From UBA1724 sp051884615 (lineage in GTDB: Bacteria; Verrucomicrobiota; Lentisphaeria; Oligosphaerales; Oligosphaeraceae): a DNA stretch of 64,000 nt. Of this stretch, positions 53,948 through 63,155 are shown piece after piece. The stretch lies in NCBI GenBank assembly GCA_051884615.1, contig JBJEVT010000016.1, positions 62,001 to 126,000 of the forward strand, given 5' to 3'. A model generated the notes under the pieces. It did not search any database, was not told the DNA's origin, and was given only the letters and a program-made list of their open reading frames with translations. The stretch's first letter is position 1; each line of letters begins with the position of its first letter. Both the position numbers and the translations under genes were made by a program.

Positions 53948-55048
53948 ATGCTCCACCGATTCCAGGCAACCCATTTTCGGAACTACGAGCAGCTCCGCCT
54001 GGAGCTGTCCCCGGGAATCAACGCCTTCATCGGGGCGAACGGCCAGGGCAAGACCAATCTGCTGGAGGCGGTCCACTTTCTCTCCCTGCTGCGCTCCTTC
54101 CGCACCACCCGGAACGCCCTCCTTCCCCTGGGGGGAACCGGGGACTTCTTCCTCTACGGGGAGGCGGACGCCTTTCCCGAGGGCGTGGTGCGCCTGGGGG
54201 TGCGGTACGGGAGCCAGCGCCTGCTGATGGTGGACGGGCAGAACGTCCTGCGCTCCAGCGAATTCATCTCCCGGCTTCTCTGCGTCCCCTTCCTGCCGGA
54301 GGATTTGGCCATCATCAAGGGGCCGCCCGGCCTGCGCCGGCGTTTCCTGGACATCGCCCTCTGCCAGCTCTCCCCCCTCTACCTCCGGGCCTACCAGGAT
54401 TTCCACGAGGCGCTGAAGAGCCGGAACGCCATGCTGAAGACCCCCGGAAGATACCCCCGGGCCGCCATCACCGCCTACGACCAAATCCTGGTGGAGAAGG
54501 CGGCCATCGTGGAAGAACACCGGAGAGACCTGGGAGAGGAACTCCACCAGGCCCTCCAGAAACACTCCCCCGCCTTCTTCCCCGACGGACGCACCATGGC
54601 CTGCACCTATCTCTCCGGCATCGGGAAACTCCTGAAGCGCGCCCCGGACTCCCGGGAGAAAATCCAGGAAAGCTACGCCCGAATCCTGGAGGAGTCCTTC
54701 GAGCGGGACTGCCGGGAGGGAATGACCCACTACGGCCCCCAGAGAAGCGACCTCGCCTGCCTCCTCCAGGGAAAGCTCCTGGTCTCCTACGGCTCCGAGG
54801 GAGAATGCCGCACCGCCGCCCTGACTCTCCGCCTCGCCCTCCTCCATGCCCTCCGCTCCCACCACCGGCACCAGGGAATCACCATCCTGGTGGACGATGT
54901 CCTGGGGGAACTGGACACTCTCCGGAAACAGGCTTTCCTGAATTTCATCGCCGGGGCGGGACAGGTCCTCTTCGCCGGAACCGCCCTCCCCCGGGATTTC
55001 CCCGACCCGCGGGTCTTCGTCGTGGAGAATGGCGCAATCCGGGAGTAG
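53948..55048 (+). CDS. recF: DNA repair ATPase RecF
   Basis: RecF loads RecA on gapped DNA with RecO and RecR. The 366-residue protein has Walker A GANGQGKTN near residue 32, the RecF/SMC-like signature in LRLALLHALR, and the Walker B ILVDDVLGELD near residue 316. Start at 53948, 16 bp after the PHP gene. No dnaA or dnaN neighbour is present, so it is not in the usual origin cluster. Confidence 0.95.
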   Translation: MLHRFQATHFRNYEQLRLELSPGINAFIGANGQGKTNLLEAVHFLSLLRSFRTTRNALLPLGGTGDFFLYGEADAFPEGVVRLGVRYGSQRLLMVDGQNVLRSSEFISRLLCVPFLPEDLAIIKGPPGLRRRFLDIALCQLSPLYLRAYQDFHEALKSRNAMLKTPGRYPRAAITAYDQILVEKAAIVEEHRRDLGEELHQALQKHSPAFFPDGRTMACTYLSGIGKLLKRAPDSREKIQESYARILEESFERDCREGMTHYGPQRSDLACLLQGKLLVSYGSEGECRTAALTLRLALLHALRSHHRHQGITILVDDVLGELDTLRKQAFLNFIAGAGQVLFAGTALPRDFPDPRVFVVENGAIRE

Positions 55049-55171
55049 CCCCCCCGCTTCCCGGGAAAAAATTTGCCATATCCCCTTGCTTTTTCCGAAA
55101 AAATTTCTATAATTTCCTCGATGTTCTCTCCATTTATCGCCCCATATCCCCCCACTAAAAAACACCAAATC

Positions 55172-56041
55172 ATGAAAAAGTCCTTCACTCTCATCGAGTT
55201 GCTAGTGGTCATCGCCATCATCGCCATCCTGGCCGCCATGCTGCTGCCCGCCCTGTCCAAGGCCCGGGAGAAGGCCCGCGCCATCTCCTGCACCAACAAC
55301 CTGAAGCAGCTGACCCTGGGAAATCTCCTCTACGCCAACGACTACGACGACTTCCTGCCCCCCACCTGCTACTCCCGCTACACTCCCCGGGAAGGCACCG
55401 TCCGCCCCTGGGCATCGTCCCAGTGGTCCATCAAGGACGGCAGCACCTATAGCTGGTTCACCTTGAATCCCCTGATCCCCGGCACCCCCATGTCCATGGC
55501 CGAGTGGACCGACAAGGACCCCATGTCCGATGTCCTCACGGGCACCACCGACAAGAGCGCCTGGCACAAAATCACCCTCTGCCCCTCCTGCGCCACCAAC
55601 GAGCGCCTGTGCGGCAATGTGGGCTATCAGGCCAGCTTCTCCATGAGCTGGACTCAGCTGGGTGAAAACTGGTATGGCCATTTCACCACCGCCAACTCCT
55701 CCAATGGGGCCGCCGTCTGGACCGCCGCCGCCGACTGGCACCGGGTGGGCTCCATCAAATACGCCTCCCTCCATCCCAATCTGATGGACGGTGTCCGCTG
55801 GGTGCGCGGATACGAAGCCGCCCAGACCACCCACGTCACTGGTCCCCGGGCCATCTTCTGGGAAAACACCGGAATCTACTTCCGCCATAGCAACGCCATG
55901 AACATCAGCTTCACCGACGGACACGTGGAAACCGCCGGCGTGGAGAAGTCCAAGGCCACCGACTCCAGCGGCAACTACTACATCGTCAGCGACTACTACT
56001 GGTATCCCAACTGCGACATCAAGGGCGGCGACGACCGCTAG
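55172..56041 (+). CDS. Prepilin-type N-terminal, H-X9-DG C-terminal protein (copy 3)
   Basis: The 289-residue protein starts MKKSFTLIELLVVIAIIAIL and shares with copies 1 and 2 the ALSKAREKARAISCTNNLKQ segment, a Cys pair (LCPSCATNERL) and RHSNAMNISFTDGHVE. It is closest to copy 1 (both KQLTLGNLLY and DYYWYP endings). AT-rich sequence 55070-55145 likely holds its promoter, and a strong terminator follows, so it is a single-gene unit. Confidence 0.93.
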   Translation: MKKSFTLIELLVVIAIIAILAAMLLPALSKAREKARAISCTNNLKQLTLGNLLYANDYDDFLPPTCYSRYTPREGTVRPWASSQWSIKDGSTYSWFTLNPLIPGTPMSMAEWTDKDPMSDVLTGTTDKSAWHKITLCPSCATNERLCGNVGYQASFSMSWTQLGENWYGHFTTANSSNGAAVWTAAADWHRVGSIKYASLHPNLMDGVRWVRGYEAAQTTHVTGPRAIFWENTGIYFRHSNAMNISFTDGHVETAGVEKSKATDSSGNYYIVSDYYWYPNCDIKGGDDR

Positions 56042-56093
56042 TCCACCCACCCCGGGATGCCCGCGGGGAGGAGCCAGCCCTCCTCCCCCGACC

Positions 56094-56137
56094 AAAGCCC
56101 TGTCCTCTCCCCCCGGAGAAGACAGGGCTTTTCCTTT
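56094..56137 (+). terminator. Terminator of pilin-like copy 3
   Basis: AAAGCCCTGTC pairs perfectly with GACAGGGCTTT, with further pairing inside, followed by TTCCTTT. 56138-56346 shows no gene. Confidence 0.88.
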
Positions 56138-56346
56138 CCCCTGAAGCGCCCTGTATCATGGAATCGACGGGAGCAGTGCCGCCAGCCATCGCCTCGTCCC
56201 ATCCTGCGTCATCGAGAAGACAATCGGCGGCGCCTTCGTCAAAGACGCGCAGGCGGAAAGAATCACCGGCGGCACGTTTGCCCGTCAGATATGCATCTGC
56301 GGTTTGCGTTTAGAGGCTCTGCGGCGCCTTGTCCAGAATGGAGGAA

Positions 56347-56688
56347 TCAAGCAGAAAGGGAATCCCCCCGACCTGAACGATTTCCTCCTCGCCTGTAGCC
56401 GCTTGTGATGACCATCTTGCCTAGGACATCGTCGTCACGAAGACGGTTGTGCTTCCGTATGTCGCTGACATAGACCTCGCCGAAAAGTCCGTTCAGACAG
56501 GAGGCGCGCACCTTCTCGTCGGCAAAGGCGACTGCGGTATTGATGCGCCAGGGCAAATCCTTGGATGCGGCGGGGACTGCGCCGCGGTGACGGCGTGCCA
56601 GGCGTTCCTGCAGGCCGGTGGCGTGCCCCGTATAGTGGCGGGCGCCTGTGGCTGCGTCGGTGAGAATATAGACATAGAAGCAGGGCAT
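56347..56688 (-). CDS. GIY-YIG endonuclease-like protein with atypical C-terminus
   Basis: From MPCFYVYILTDAATGARHYTGHATGLQERL this is a UvrC N-terminal-like GIY-YIG domain (the motif here is VYI...YTG). After about residue 50, where the family normally continues with a Lys/Arg helix and a terminal GRAF-type motif, the protein instead reads LFGEVYVSDIRKHNRLRDDD. The C-terminal half may therefore be recombinant or frameshifted. Total length 113, near the normal 90-110. A catalytic role is doubtful without the late Asn/Glu region. Confidence 0.6.
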   Translation of the reverse strand: MPCFYVYILTDAATGARHYTGHATGLQERLARRHRGAVPAASKDLPWRINTAVAFADEKVRASCLNGLFGEVYVSDIRKHNRLRDDDVLGKMVITSGYRRGGNRSGRGDSLSA

Positions 56689-56814
56689 GGGCAATCTCTG
56701 ACGTGGATTGCCTGCGGAGGGATTGCCAGACCGCCGCAACTGCGCAAAATAAGATCCGACCGTCTTCGGCGGCGCACGCTTTGCGGGCTTGTCCAGAGGG
56801 ATGCTTCCCCGAAA

Positions 56815-56846
56815 GTAAAAAAGCCGTGCGATGGTTCGCACGGCTT
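56815..56846 (-). terminator. Terminator downstream of the tRNA pair
   Basis: AAGCCGTGCG pairs with CGCACGGCTT and is followed on the minus strand by a run of T residues. It ends the tRNA-Arg/tRNA-Phe transcript. Confidence 0.85.
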
Positions 56847-56853
56847 GAAAAAG

Positions 56854-56929
56854 TGGTGGCAAGGGCCGGGATCGGACCGGCGACGCAAGGATTTTCAGTC
56901 CTTCGCTCTACCAACTGAGCTACCCCGCC
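56854..56929 (-). tRNA. tRNA-Phe (anticodon GAA)
   Basis: Acceptor GGCGGGG/CCTTGCC (two G-T pairs), anticodon stem AAGGA/TCCTT with loop CTGAAAA, T loop TTCGATC-like, encoded CCA. Confidence 0.93.
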
Positions 56930-56943
56930 ACGGGAAAATGGAA

Positions 56944-57020
56944 TGGTGAACCTGGAGGAGCTCGAATCCCCAACCTTCTGGTCCGTAGCCAGACGCTCTA
57001 TCCAGTTGAGCTACAGGTCC
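56944..57020 (-). tRNA. tRNA-Arg (anticodon ACG)
   Basis: Acceptor GGACCTG/CAGGTTC, anticodon stem TCTGG/CCAGA with loop CTACGGA, encoded CCA. Transcribed with tRNA-Phe 14 bp downstream. Confidence 0.93.
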
Positions 57021-57138
57021 ACTGAATGGGTCGCACGCTCACACGAGTCACGACGCGGCGGTTAATCTAGTATTTTCCTGCCGCATTTCAAGTTGCCAAG
57101 GGATTTTTTTTGAAAGAATCCCCCGGCGGGGGCGTGGA

Positions 57139-58440
57139 TCAGAAGGGGAGGACGACACCGCCGCCGGCGCCGCCCTTCACCTGGGAGGGGCTGGCAGGGG
57201 CGTTTTCCCGGGGAGTGTAGCCATTGACGTCCAGGAGGTAGGAGGGGGCCCGGCGCACCCGGGCGCCCACGGCGAGTCTTGCGGGGTCTCCCTCCACCAG
57301 CCGTCCGTAGCTCAGCTTTTCGGTGACCCGTTCGATGAGCACCATGCCAATGGGCTCCTCCAGGACATCCAGGACCTCGCCGGTTCTGGTGTCGCAGACT
57401 TCCTCGCCCAGGAGATAGACCCGGAGGATTTCGCCGACCTGGAGGGATTTCCCGCCCTCCCCGATGATCACGCGGCCATCGGGATAGGCCTTCACCACCT
57501 CGAAGGGGAGGATGGCGCTGAGGATGCTGTCGGAGACCCGGGCGGCGGCGCTTTCCGCGGACTGGGCGATGAAGTCCGCCAGGCTGGTGGCGGAGAATTC
57601 GGTGGCGTCGATCTTGATGTTGTCGGTCCACTTCAGCTGTCCCGTGGGAGCCAGAATCACCCGGTAGGTCACATCCACGAAGGGCGCGGAGGTCACGGGC
57701 ATGGCCTTTCCGGTGTAGGGATTCACGGGGGGGACGGGGACATCGCAGAACAGGAGGGTGCCCACCACCAGGTAGTCGGTGCCCAGCTTCTGGCAAAGGC
57801 GCACGGCGTCTCCCGGAGCGGCGTTGGCGCCGGAGATTTTCTGGAGTTCCTCCCGGACGGCGCTCTCGAAGCGGCGGTCCAGCATGGTGAATTTCCGGCT
57901 CTGGGTCAGCTGGACATTCAGGGCGTTGGAGAACATCTCGGTCCAGGTGGCCGTCTCCACGGAGGTCCCGTAGATGTTCACATTGGCGGCCTTCATGTAG
58001 AAGGCGCCCACCGCCATGCGGCGTCGGGCGTCGGGGTCCGTGCCCACCACATAGCGTCCCGGAAAGACGACCTGGACCTCCACGGTATAGAGTCCCGTGG
58101 CGGGGTCCCGCCGGGCGTCCAGCACCTGGTAGCCCTGGATGCGCCCCTCGGACCATTTTTTACATTCAGCCTGGAGGGAGTCATGGAGTTCCTGGCGGTC
58201 CTGGGGCGTTTCCCCCAGGATTTCCACACTGTCGCCGGAGGAGGCCAGGGCGGTGCGCTGGGTGGAGGAGAGCTGCATGCCCGTCTGCTGTTCCAGGGCG
58301 GTGATCAGGGCCTCGGTGATGGCGGCCCGGTAGGTGCGTCCCGTCCCCTGGCTTTGCACCAGCACATCCTCGGCCCGGAGAATCATCGTCATCCCCAGGA
58401 TGCCCGTCAGGGCGAGGAGCCGGAAGAAGCGTGTCATCAT
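57139..58440 (-). CDS. Secreted CsgG/LpoB-like envelope protein
   Basis: The 433-residue protein has a signal peptide (about 1-23), an N-terminal FlgT/curli-accessory-like domain (SGRTYRAAITEALITALEQQTG) and a CsgG-type region with MLDRRFESAVREELQKISG and KLGTDYLVVGTLL. It ends in a short Gly/Ala-rich tail. CsgG-type proteins form outer-membrane export pores or help build envelope structures; this is family knowledge. It is the last gene of a minus-strand trio with the secreted hypothetical and the LpoB-like lipoprotein genes. Confidence 0.75.
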   Translation of the reverse strand: MMTRFFRLLALTGILGMTMILRAEDVLVQSQGTGRTYRAAITEALITALEQQTGMQLSSTQRTALASSGDSVEILGETPQDRQELHDSLQAECKKWSEGRIQGYQVLDARRDPATGLYTVEVQVVFPGRYVVGTDPDARRRMAVGAFYMKAANVNIYGTSVETATWTEMFSNALNVQLTQSRKFTMLDRRFESAVREELQKISGANAAPGDAVRLCQKLGTDYLVVGTLLFCDVPVPPVNPYTGKAMPVTSAPFVDVTYRVILAPTGQLKWTDNIKIDATEFSATSLADFIAQSAESAAARVSDSILSAILPFEVVKAYPDGRVIIGEGGKSLQVGEILRVYLLGEEVCDTRTGEVLDVLEEPIGMVLIERVTEKLSYGRLVEGDPARLAVGARVRRAPSYLLDVNGYTPRENAPASPSQVKGGAGGGVVLPF

Positions 58441-58458
58441 GGCGGTTCTGCCTCCTCG

Positions 58459-59853
58459 TTAGAAATCGTAGGTATGTCCCTTCCGGACGGCGGGGCCTTC
58501 CTGGACGCCGGTCTTCCGGGCGGGGGCGCGGGGCGGGTTCCTGGGGGTCTGGAGGGTGTTCTTCACCTCGTCCAGGCTGCGGAAGCTCCACATCCGGACC
58601 ACCATAGCCACCTTGTGGCCGCTGGGATGGGTGAGGATGCGGGAGACCAGGGTGCGGCGGCCCGCCAGGCTGTCGCTTCCCTGGCGGGTGCTGGTGTTCC
58701 GCAGGCGGTCCACATACTGCACCACATTCTGGAGATACTTCTCGCCGTTGTCGAAGTGGAGCACATCCTCGATGTCCTCCTCCCCGGTCTCCGAGACATT
58801 CTCCACCTGGATGGAGCTGTTGACGAAGAGGGTGATCTGCTGGTCCGCCAGGCTTTCCGCCTGACGCAGGGCGGCATCCTGGTTCCGCTCCAGGCGCCGG
58901 GCGTCGGCGCTGTCATCCACGCCGTATTGGGCGAAGCTCAGGATGGCGGGCATTCCCTCCTCGTCGATCACCACCCGGACGCCAAACTGGTTCACCAGGC
59001 TTTCCCTGGGGGGCAGCAGGGTGTCCACGGGGGCTCCGGGCGTGCGGGCGGGGGGGCGCACCTTCTTGGCCAGGCATCGGGCGATCTCCCGGCTCTTCTG
59101 GTCGAATCGGAAGACCACGCCCACGGAGTATCCGCCGGCCTGGTCCACGCACTCGAAGGAGCAGACAGGCACGATGCCGGAGGAATCCCCCACCGCCTTC
59201 TTCACCGCCTTCTTCACCAGGCGATCCGTGAAGATGTTGCGCCGTTCCGTGACGCTCTTCCGGGTCAGCTCCTCCGGGGAGACCCCCAGTTCCACCAGGG
59301 CGGCATCCAATTCCTTCTCCGTCAGCATGGCCGCCTTGTCGGTGATCCGCCGGGCCGCGTCATCCAGGGAAGTGGTTTCATCGTAGATGTCGTCGCTGCC
59401 GTCCCGGAAATATTCCCGGCAGGCGGTGACCACCTCCTTTCCGGCGAAATCCATCACCATGCGGGCGACCCCGTCCTGGAAGGCCCGTTCGAAGGCCATG
59501 GTGCGGGCCTTGACGAAATTGGGGGAATCCGCTCCCGCCTTCACCGAGGCCACCTCCTTCTGGTAGGTCACGCCCTGGGGCGTGGGCATGCCGTAGACGA
59601 AACCCCGCTCCCGGGCGTATTCCTCGAAGCAATCGTCCATCATCTCCCGGCTGGAGGGACCCGCCGCCTGAAGATCCTCGTTCAATCCGGCCGCCTCCTC
59701 CAGCGCCTCCTCCAGCGCCTCCTCCGACGCCTCCGTCTTCTGCACCACCGGGCTCTCCGCCGCGGTCTCCTCTCCGGCGTCCGCCGGTTCGGCCTCCTGG
59801 GCGCACAGCGTCAGGGCGCAGGACAAGGCAAGGAAAGACATCCACTTTTTCAT
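58459..59853 (-). CDS. Secreted protein of unknown function (DUF6844-like)
   Basis: The 464-residue protein has a signal peptide (MKKWMSFLALSCALTLCAQ), an acidic Glu/Ala-rich linker (20-60), and a large globular domain with KARTMAFERAFQDGVARMVMDFAGKE, similar in style to the FlgT/CsgG-associated domain of its neighbour. I do not recognise a tested function; the DUF label is from general resemblance only. It lies 18 bp before the CsgG-like gene and 59 bp after the LpoB-like gene. Confidence 0.65.
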   Translation of the reverse strand: MKKWMSFLALSCALTLCAQEAEPADAGEETAAESPVVQKTEASEEALEEALEEAAGLNEDLQAAGPSSREMMDDCFEEYARERGFVYGMPTPQGVTYQKEVASVKAGADSPNFVKARTMAFERAFQDGVARMVMDFAGKEVVTACREYFRDGSDDIYDETTSLDDAARRITDKAAMLTEKELDAALVELGVSPEELTRKSVTERRNIFTDRLVKKAVKKAVGDSSGIVPVCSFECVDQAGGYSVGVVFRFDQKSREIARCLAKKVRPPARTPGAPVDTLLPPRESLVNQFGVRVVIDEEGMPAILSFAQYGVDDSADARRLERNQDAALRQAESLADQQITLFVNSSIQVENVSETGEEDIEDVLHFDNGEKYLQNVVQYVDRLRNTSTRQGSDSLAGRRTLVSRILTHPSGHKVAMVVRMWSFRSLDEVKNTLQTPRNPPRAPARKTGVQEGPAVRKGHTYDF

Positions 59854-59912
59854 CCTAGGATTCTCCTATACGAGAGAGGGTTGGGAGGGGGGTGGGCAAG
59901 GGGGAAGGCGTG

Positions 59913-60470
59913 CTAGAAGACGTTTTTCCGGGCGGCCACCTTGCGGAGGGGGATTCGCTTCTGCCAGAACTCCAGGCCGCTGGCCAGGTCGATGAGGGTG
60001 AGATTCAGGCTGTATTCGATCTGGACATCGGAGTTGTCCTGGCGCAGATTTCTCTGGGTGAGGCGTCCCTTGAGGATGTACTGGGGGGTCACCTGCACCG
60101 TGGCATACTGGGCGGCCTCCCGGTTGTAGACCACGATCTTCCCGCTGTTGGTCAGCTCCTCCCGGAGGCTCAGGCCCAGCCCCTCCGCCAGCGCCTCGGC
60201 GTCCCGGCCGCGGGACAGGGTGTCGTTGACCACATTCTCCACGATGACCACCGCCCGGGTGGAGCCCTCGGGGGCCTTGATGCGGTCCAGAGTCAGCAGG
60301 GAATCCACGGCGACGTAAATCGTGTCGTCGATGTCATCCTGGGAGAATCCGGTGACGGCCTGGGCGCGGACGTCATTGGGGATGTAGGCGGTTTTGGTGG
60401 CGCAGGAGGCCAGGGCGAGGATCAGAGAAAGGGCGAGAGCGGGCCAAGCCAGATGTTTCACATTCTTCAT
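59913..60470 (-). CDS. LpoB-like lipoprotein (penicillin-binding protein activator family)
   Basis: The 185-residue protein starts MKNVKHLAWPALALSLILAL, with a lipobox ending ASC at about residue 24, and its body matches the LpoB/PBP-activator fold (RAVVIVENVVNDT, LREELTNSGKIVVYNRE, LKGRLTQRNLRQDNSDVQIEY). In E. coli LpoB activates PBP1b at the outer membrane; whether that holds here is unknown. It leads the trio with the secreted and CsgG-like genes, suggesting a shared outer-membrane role. Confidence 0.82.
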   Translation of the reverse strand: MKNVKHLAWPALALSLILALASCATKTAYIPNDVRAQAVTGFSQDDIDDTIYVAVDSLLTLDRIKAPEGSTRAVVIVENVVNDTLSRGRDAEALAEGLGLSLREELTNSGKIVVYNREAAQYATVQVTPQYILKGRLTQRNLRQDNSDVQIEYSLNLTLIDLASGLEFWQKRIPLRKVAARKNVF

Positions 60471-60617
60471 GTCGGGGTGCTCCGTGGGGCGGGGGCCGTC
60501 AAGGGGCGGCCCGTCCCGTGTTGGGGTGTCATTCTCGAGGATGTTGCACAATCTCTAATACGCAAAGAAGGGAGAGGATTCCAGGCGGCGCGGGGAAATT
60601 TTCCGGATTTCCCCGTC

Positions 60618-61889
60618 TCACCCCTTCAGGCGGGCGGGAACCTGCATGAGTTCCACCAGCTCCTGGAAGCCCTCGGCCTTGCGGACCAGCTCGTGGCGGT
60701 CGCCGTTCACCAGGACCTCGGCGGGACGAAGGCGCCCGTTGTACTGGTAGCTCATGGCGTAGCCGTAGGCACCGGCGTTCTCCACCACCACCAGATCCCC
60801 CACCTGGGTGCCCCGGGGCAGCTCCCGGTCCCGCACCCACAGATCCGTGTTTTCGCAGAGCTGTCCGCAGAGATTCAGGGGGATGCGCTCCTCCTGCTCC
60901 CGGCGGTTCACATAGATGTGGTGGTAGGCGCCGTAGAGGGCGGGGCGGGCCAGGACATTCATGCCGATGTCCGTCCCCAGGATTCGCTTGTAGGAATCCT
61001 TCACCGTGTGGACCCGTCCGATGATGTAGCCGGCGTCCCCCACGAAATAGCGGGCGGGCTCCATCATGAGGCGCGGGGGTTTCAGGCCATATTGGGCGAT
61101 TTTCTGCTGGAAGACCTGGGCCACCCGTTCCGCGGCGGCCGGGAGATCCAGGCAGGCGTCTTCATGGCGGTAGGGGATTCCCAGGCCGCCGCCCAGGTCG
61201 ATGAAATCGAAATCGATGCCCAGTTCCTGTCCGGCCCTGCCCACCAGGTCCATGAGGAGTCCGGTGACGTATCCGAAGTATTCCGGGTCGCGGATGGAGG
61301 AGCCGGGCATCATGTGGGCGCCGAAGCGCTTCACCCCGGCGTCCCGTGCGGCGCGATAGGCGGGCAGGACCTGGTCGGGATGCAGTCCGAACTTGGCCTC
61401 GGGGCCGGCGTTGCAGACGAAAGCGCCGATGTCGCACTGTCCGTAGCCGGGGTTCACCCGGAAGGAGAGGCGTTCGGGCACGCCGTGTTTCAGCACCCGG
61501 GGCAGGAGGGAGAGGTCGTCCAGATTGAAGATGACGCCGGATTCCACGCCCTGTCGGATATCCTCGTCGGAGAGGAAGTTTCCGGAGAACATCACATCGT
61601 CTCCTCCCAGGCCCATTTCCCTGGCCAGGAGGATTTCATTGACGCTGGCGGCGTCGATGCCGGCCCCTTCCTGGCGGAGGATATTGGCCACTGCCAGATT
61701 GTTGTTGGCCTTGATGGCGTAGAAGAAGCGGGTGTCGGGGTAGTATTTCCGGAAAGCGCCCAGGGCGCGGCGGAAATTCTCCCGTATCCGGTTTTCCTCG
61801 TAGACATAGAGGGGGGTTCCGTAGGTGGAGGCCAGTTCCTCTACGGAAACCCCCTCCAGGTAGATTTGTCCATCGTCGTGTATCTGCAT
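60618..61889 (-). CDS. lysA: Diaminopimelate decarboxylase
   Basis: PLP enzyme making L-lysine from meso-diaminopimelate. The 423-residue protein starts MQIHDDGQIYLEGVSVEELA, has the PLP-lysine in FFYAIKAN (Lys60), the Gly-rich phosphate motif DLGGGLGIPY, the second active-site Cys region LCENTDLW, and the terminal NAGAYGYAMSYQYNGRLRPAE. Carboxynorspermidine decarboxylases share much of this, but the CENTD block favours LysA. The start at 61889 follows a region without a Shine-Dalgarno box. Confidence 0.93.
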   Translation of the reverse strand: MQIHDDGQIYLEGVSVEELASTYGTPLYVYEENRIRENFRRALGAFRKYYPDTRFFYAIKANNNLAVANILRQEGAGIDAASVNEILLAREMGLGGDDVMFSGNFLSDEDIRQGVESGVIFNLDDLSLLPRVLKHGVPERLSFRVNPGYGQCDIGAFVCNAGPEAKFGLHPDQVLPAYRAARDAGVKRFGAHMMPGSSIRDPEYFGYVTGLLMDLVGRAGQELGIDFDFIDLGGGLGIPYRHEDACLDLPAAAERVAQVFQQKIAQYGLKPPRLMMEPARYFVGDAGYIIGRVHTVKDSYKRILGTDIGMNVLARPALYGAYHHIYVNRREQEERIPLNLCGQLCENTDLWVRDRELPRGTQVGDLVVVENAGAYGYAMSYQYNGRLRPAEVLVNGDRHELVRKAEGFQELVELMQVPARLKG

Positions 61890-61920
61890 CGTCGTGTTCC
61901 GGGGAGCAAGGGAGGGGGGC

Positions 61921-63132
61921 TTAAGAAAGGCAGTGGGTGAAGAGTCCGTCCCGGAGTTTAGGTTCGAACCAGGTGGATTTCGGGGGCATGATGCCATGGG
62001 CGTCAGCCACCCGCATCAGCTGTTCCAGGGAGGTGGGATAGAGGGAGAACGCCAGGGCCTCCCCCTTGTCCACCCGTTCCTCCAGTTCCCGGGTGCCCCG
62101 GATGCCGCCCACGAAATCGATGCGGGGGTCCCGTCGGGGGTCCTGGATGCCCAGGATGGGCGCCAGGACCTGTTCCTGGAGGAGGCTCACATCCAGGCTG
62201 GCGATGGGGTCCTCGGGGTGGCGCTGCCGGAAGGAGAGGCTGCGCCAGCGGCCGTCCAGATAGAAGGAGACCTGTCCGGCGGCGGGAGGCACCGGGGATG
62301 CCTGCTCCCCGAGGTCGCCCACTTCCGCCAGGCGCGCCAGGAATTCCTCCGAGGAGAGTCCCCCCAGATCCCGCACCACCCGGTTGTATGCCAGAATCTT
62401 CAGCTGGCTGGCGGGGAAGATGACGCCCATGGTGCGGGCGGCCTGGGGATCCCGGGGGCGTTCCTGGGCGGCGCGGGCGGCGGCGGCGGCGCGGTGGTGT
62501 CCGTCCGCGATATAGAGGAGGGGCACCTTTTCCTGGAAGAGCTTTTCCAGGGTGGCGGTCTTCTCCCGGGGGATTCTCCAGCCCGTGTGGCGAATGCCGT
62601 CGGCGGCGGTGAAATCGAAGAGAGGCGGCTGGCTTTCCATCACCTCCCGGGTCAGGGCGTCGGCCTCCGGCTGGTCCCGATAGGCCAGGAAGACGGGGCC
62701 GGTCTGGGCGCCGGTGGTCAGAATGTGCCGCGTCCGGTCGTCCTCCTTCTCCTTGCGGGTGAACTCATGGCGGCGGACAATGCCCTGGTTGTATTCCGGC
62801 ACGGAGACGCAGGCCACGATGCCCGTCTGCCGCCGCCCGTCCATCACCAGGGAATAGAGGTAGAAGCACTCCTGTTCGTCCTGCTTCAGGACGCCCTTCT
62901 CCCGCAAGGCGCGGAGATTTTCCGACGCCCGTTGATAGACGGAGGGGTCGTAGGAGGAGACCTGGTCCGGCAGTTCCAGATCCGCCAGGGTCACCCGGAG
63001 GAAGGAGAGGGGATTGCCCTCCACGGCCTGGCGCGCCTCCTGGCGATTCATCACATCATAGGGGAGGGAGGCGACCCGGGGGGCCTGGTCGGCCGCAGGC
63101 AGAAGGGCCTGGAAAGGATAGAGAGTGGACAT
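61921..63132 (-). CDS. DUF1015 family protein
   Basis: The 403-residue protein shows the hallmarks of DUF1015: the opening LYPFQALLPA...PYDVM, YLYSLVMDGRRQTGIVACVSV, the highly conserved IADGHHRAAAA, and the ending IMPPKSTWFEPKLRDGLF. The family is linked by context to serine or amino-acid metabolism and to ParB-like nucleotide hydrolysis, with no settled role. It starts 31 bp before lysA and is probably co-transcribed with it. Confidence 0.92.
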   Translation of the reverse strand: MSTLYPFQALLPAADQAPRVASLPYDVMNRQEARQAVEGNPLSFLRVTLADLELPDQVSSYDPSVYQRASENLRALREKGVLKQDEQECFYLYSLVMDGRRQTGIVACVSVPEYNQGIVRRHEFTRKEKEDDRTRHILTTGAQTGPVFLAYRDQPEADALTREVMESQPPLFDFTAADGIRHTGWRIPREKTATLEKLFQEKVPLLYIADGHHRAAAAARAAQERPRDPQAARTMGVIFPASQLKILAYNRVVRDLGGLSSEEFLARLAEVGDLGEQASPVPPAAGQVSFYLDGRWRSLSFRQRHPEDPIASLDVSLLQEQVLAPILGIQDPRRDPRIDFVGGIRGTRELEERVDKGEALAFSLYPTSLEQLMRVADAHGIMPPKSTWFEPKLRDGLFTHCLS

Positions 63133-63155
63133 GGGGGATGGGTGGGGGAGTGGGG

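Noticed and set aside
56347..56862. A longer GIY-YIG protein starting at 56862.
   Set aside because: The extra N-terminus lies antisense within the tRNA-Phe terminator region and is unlike the family; MPCFYVYIL at 56688 is the typical start.
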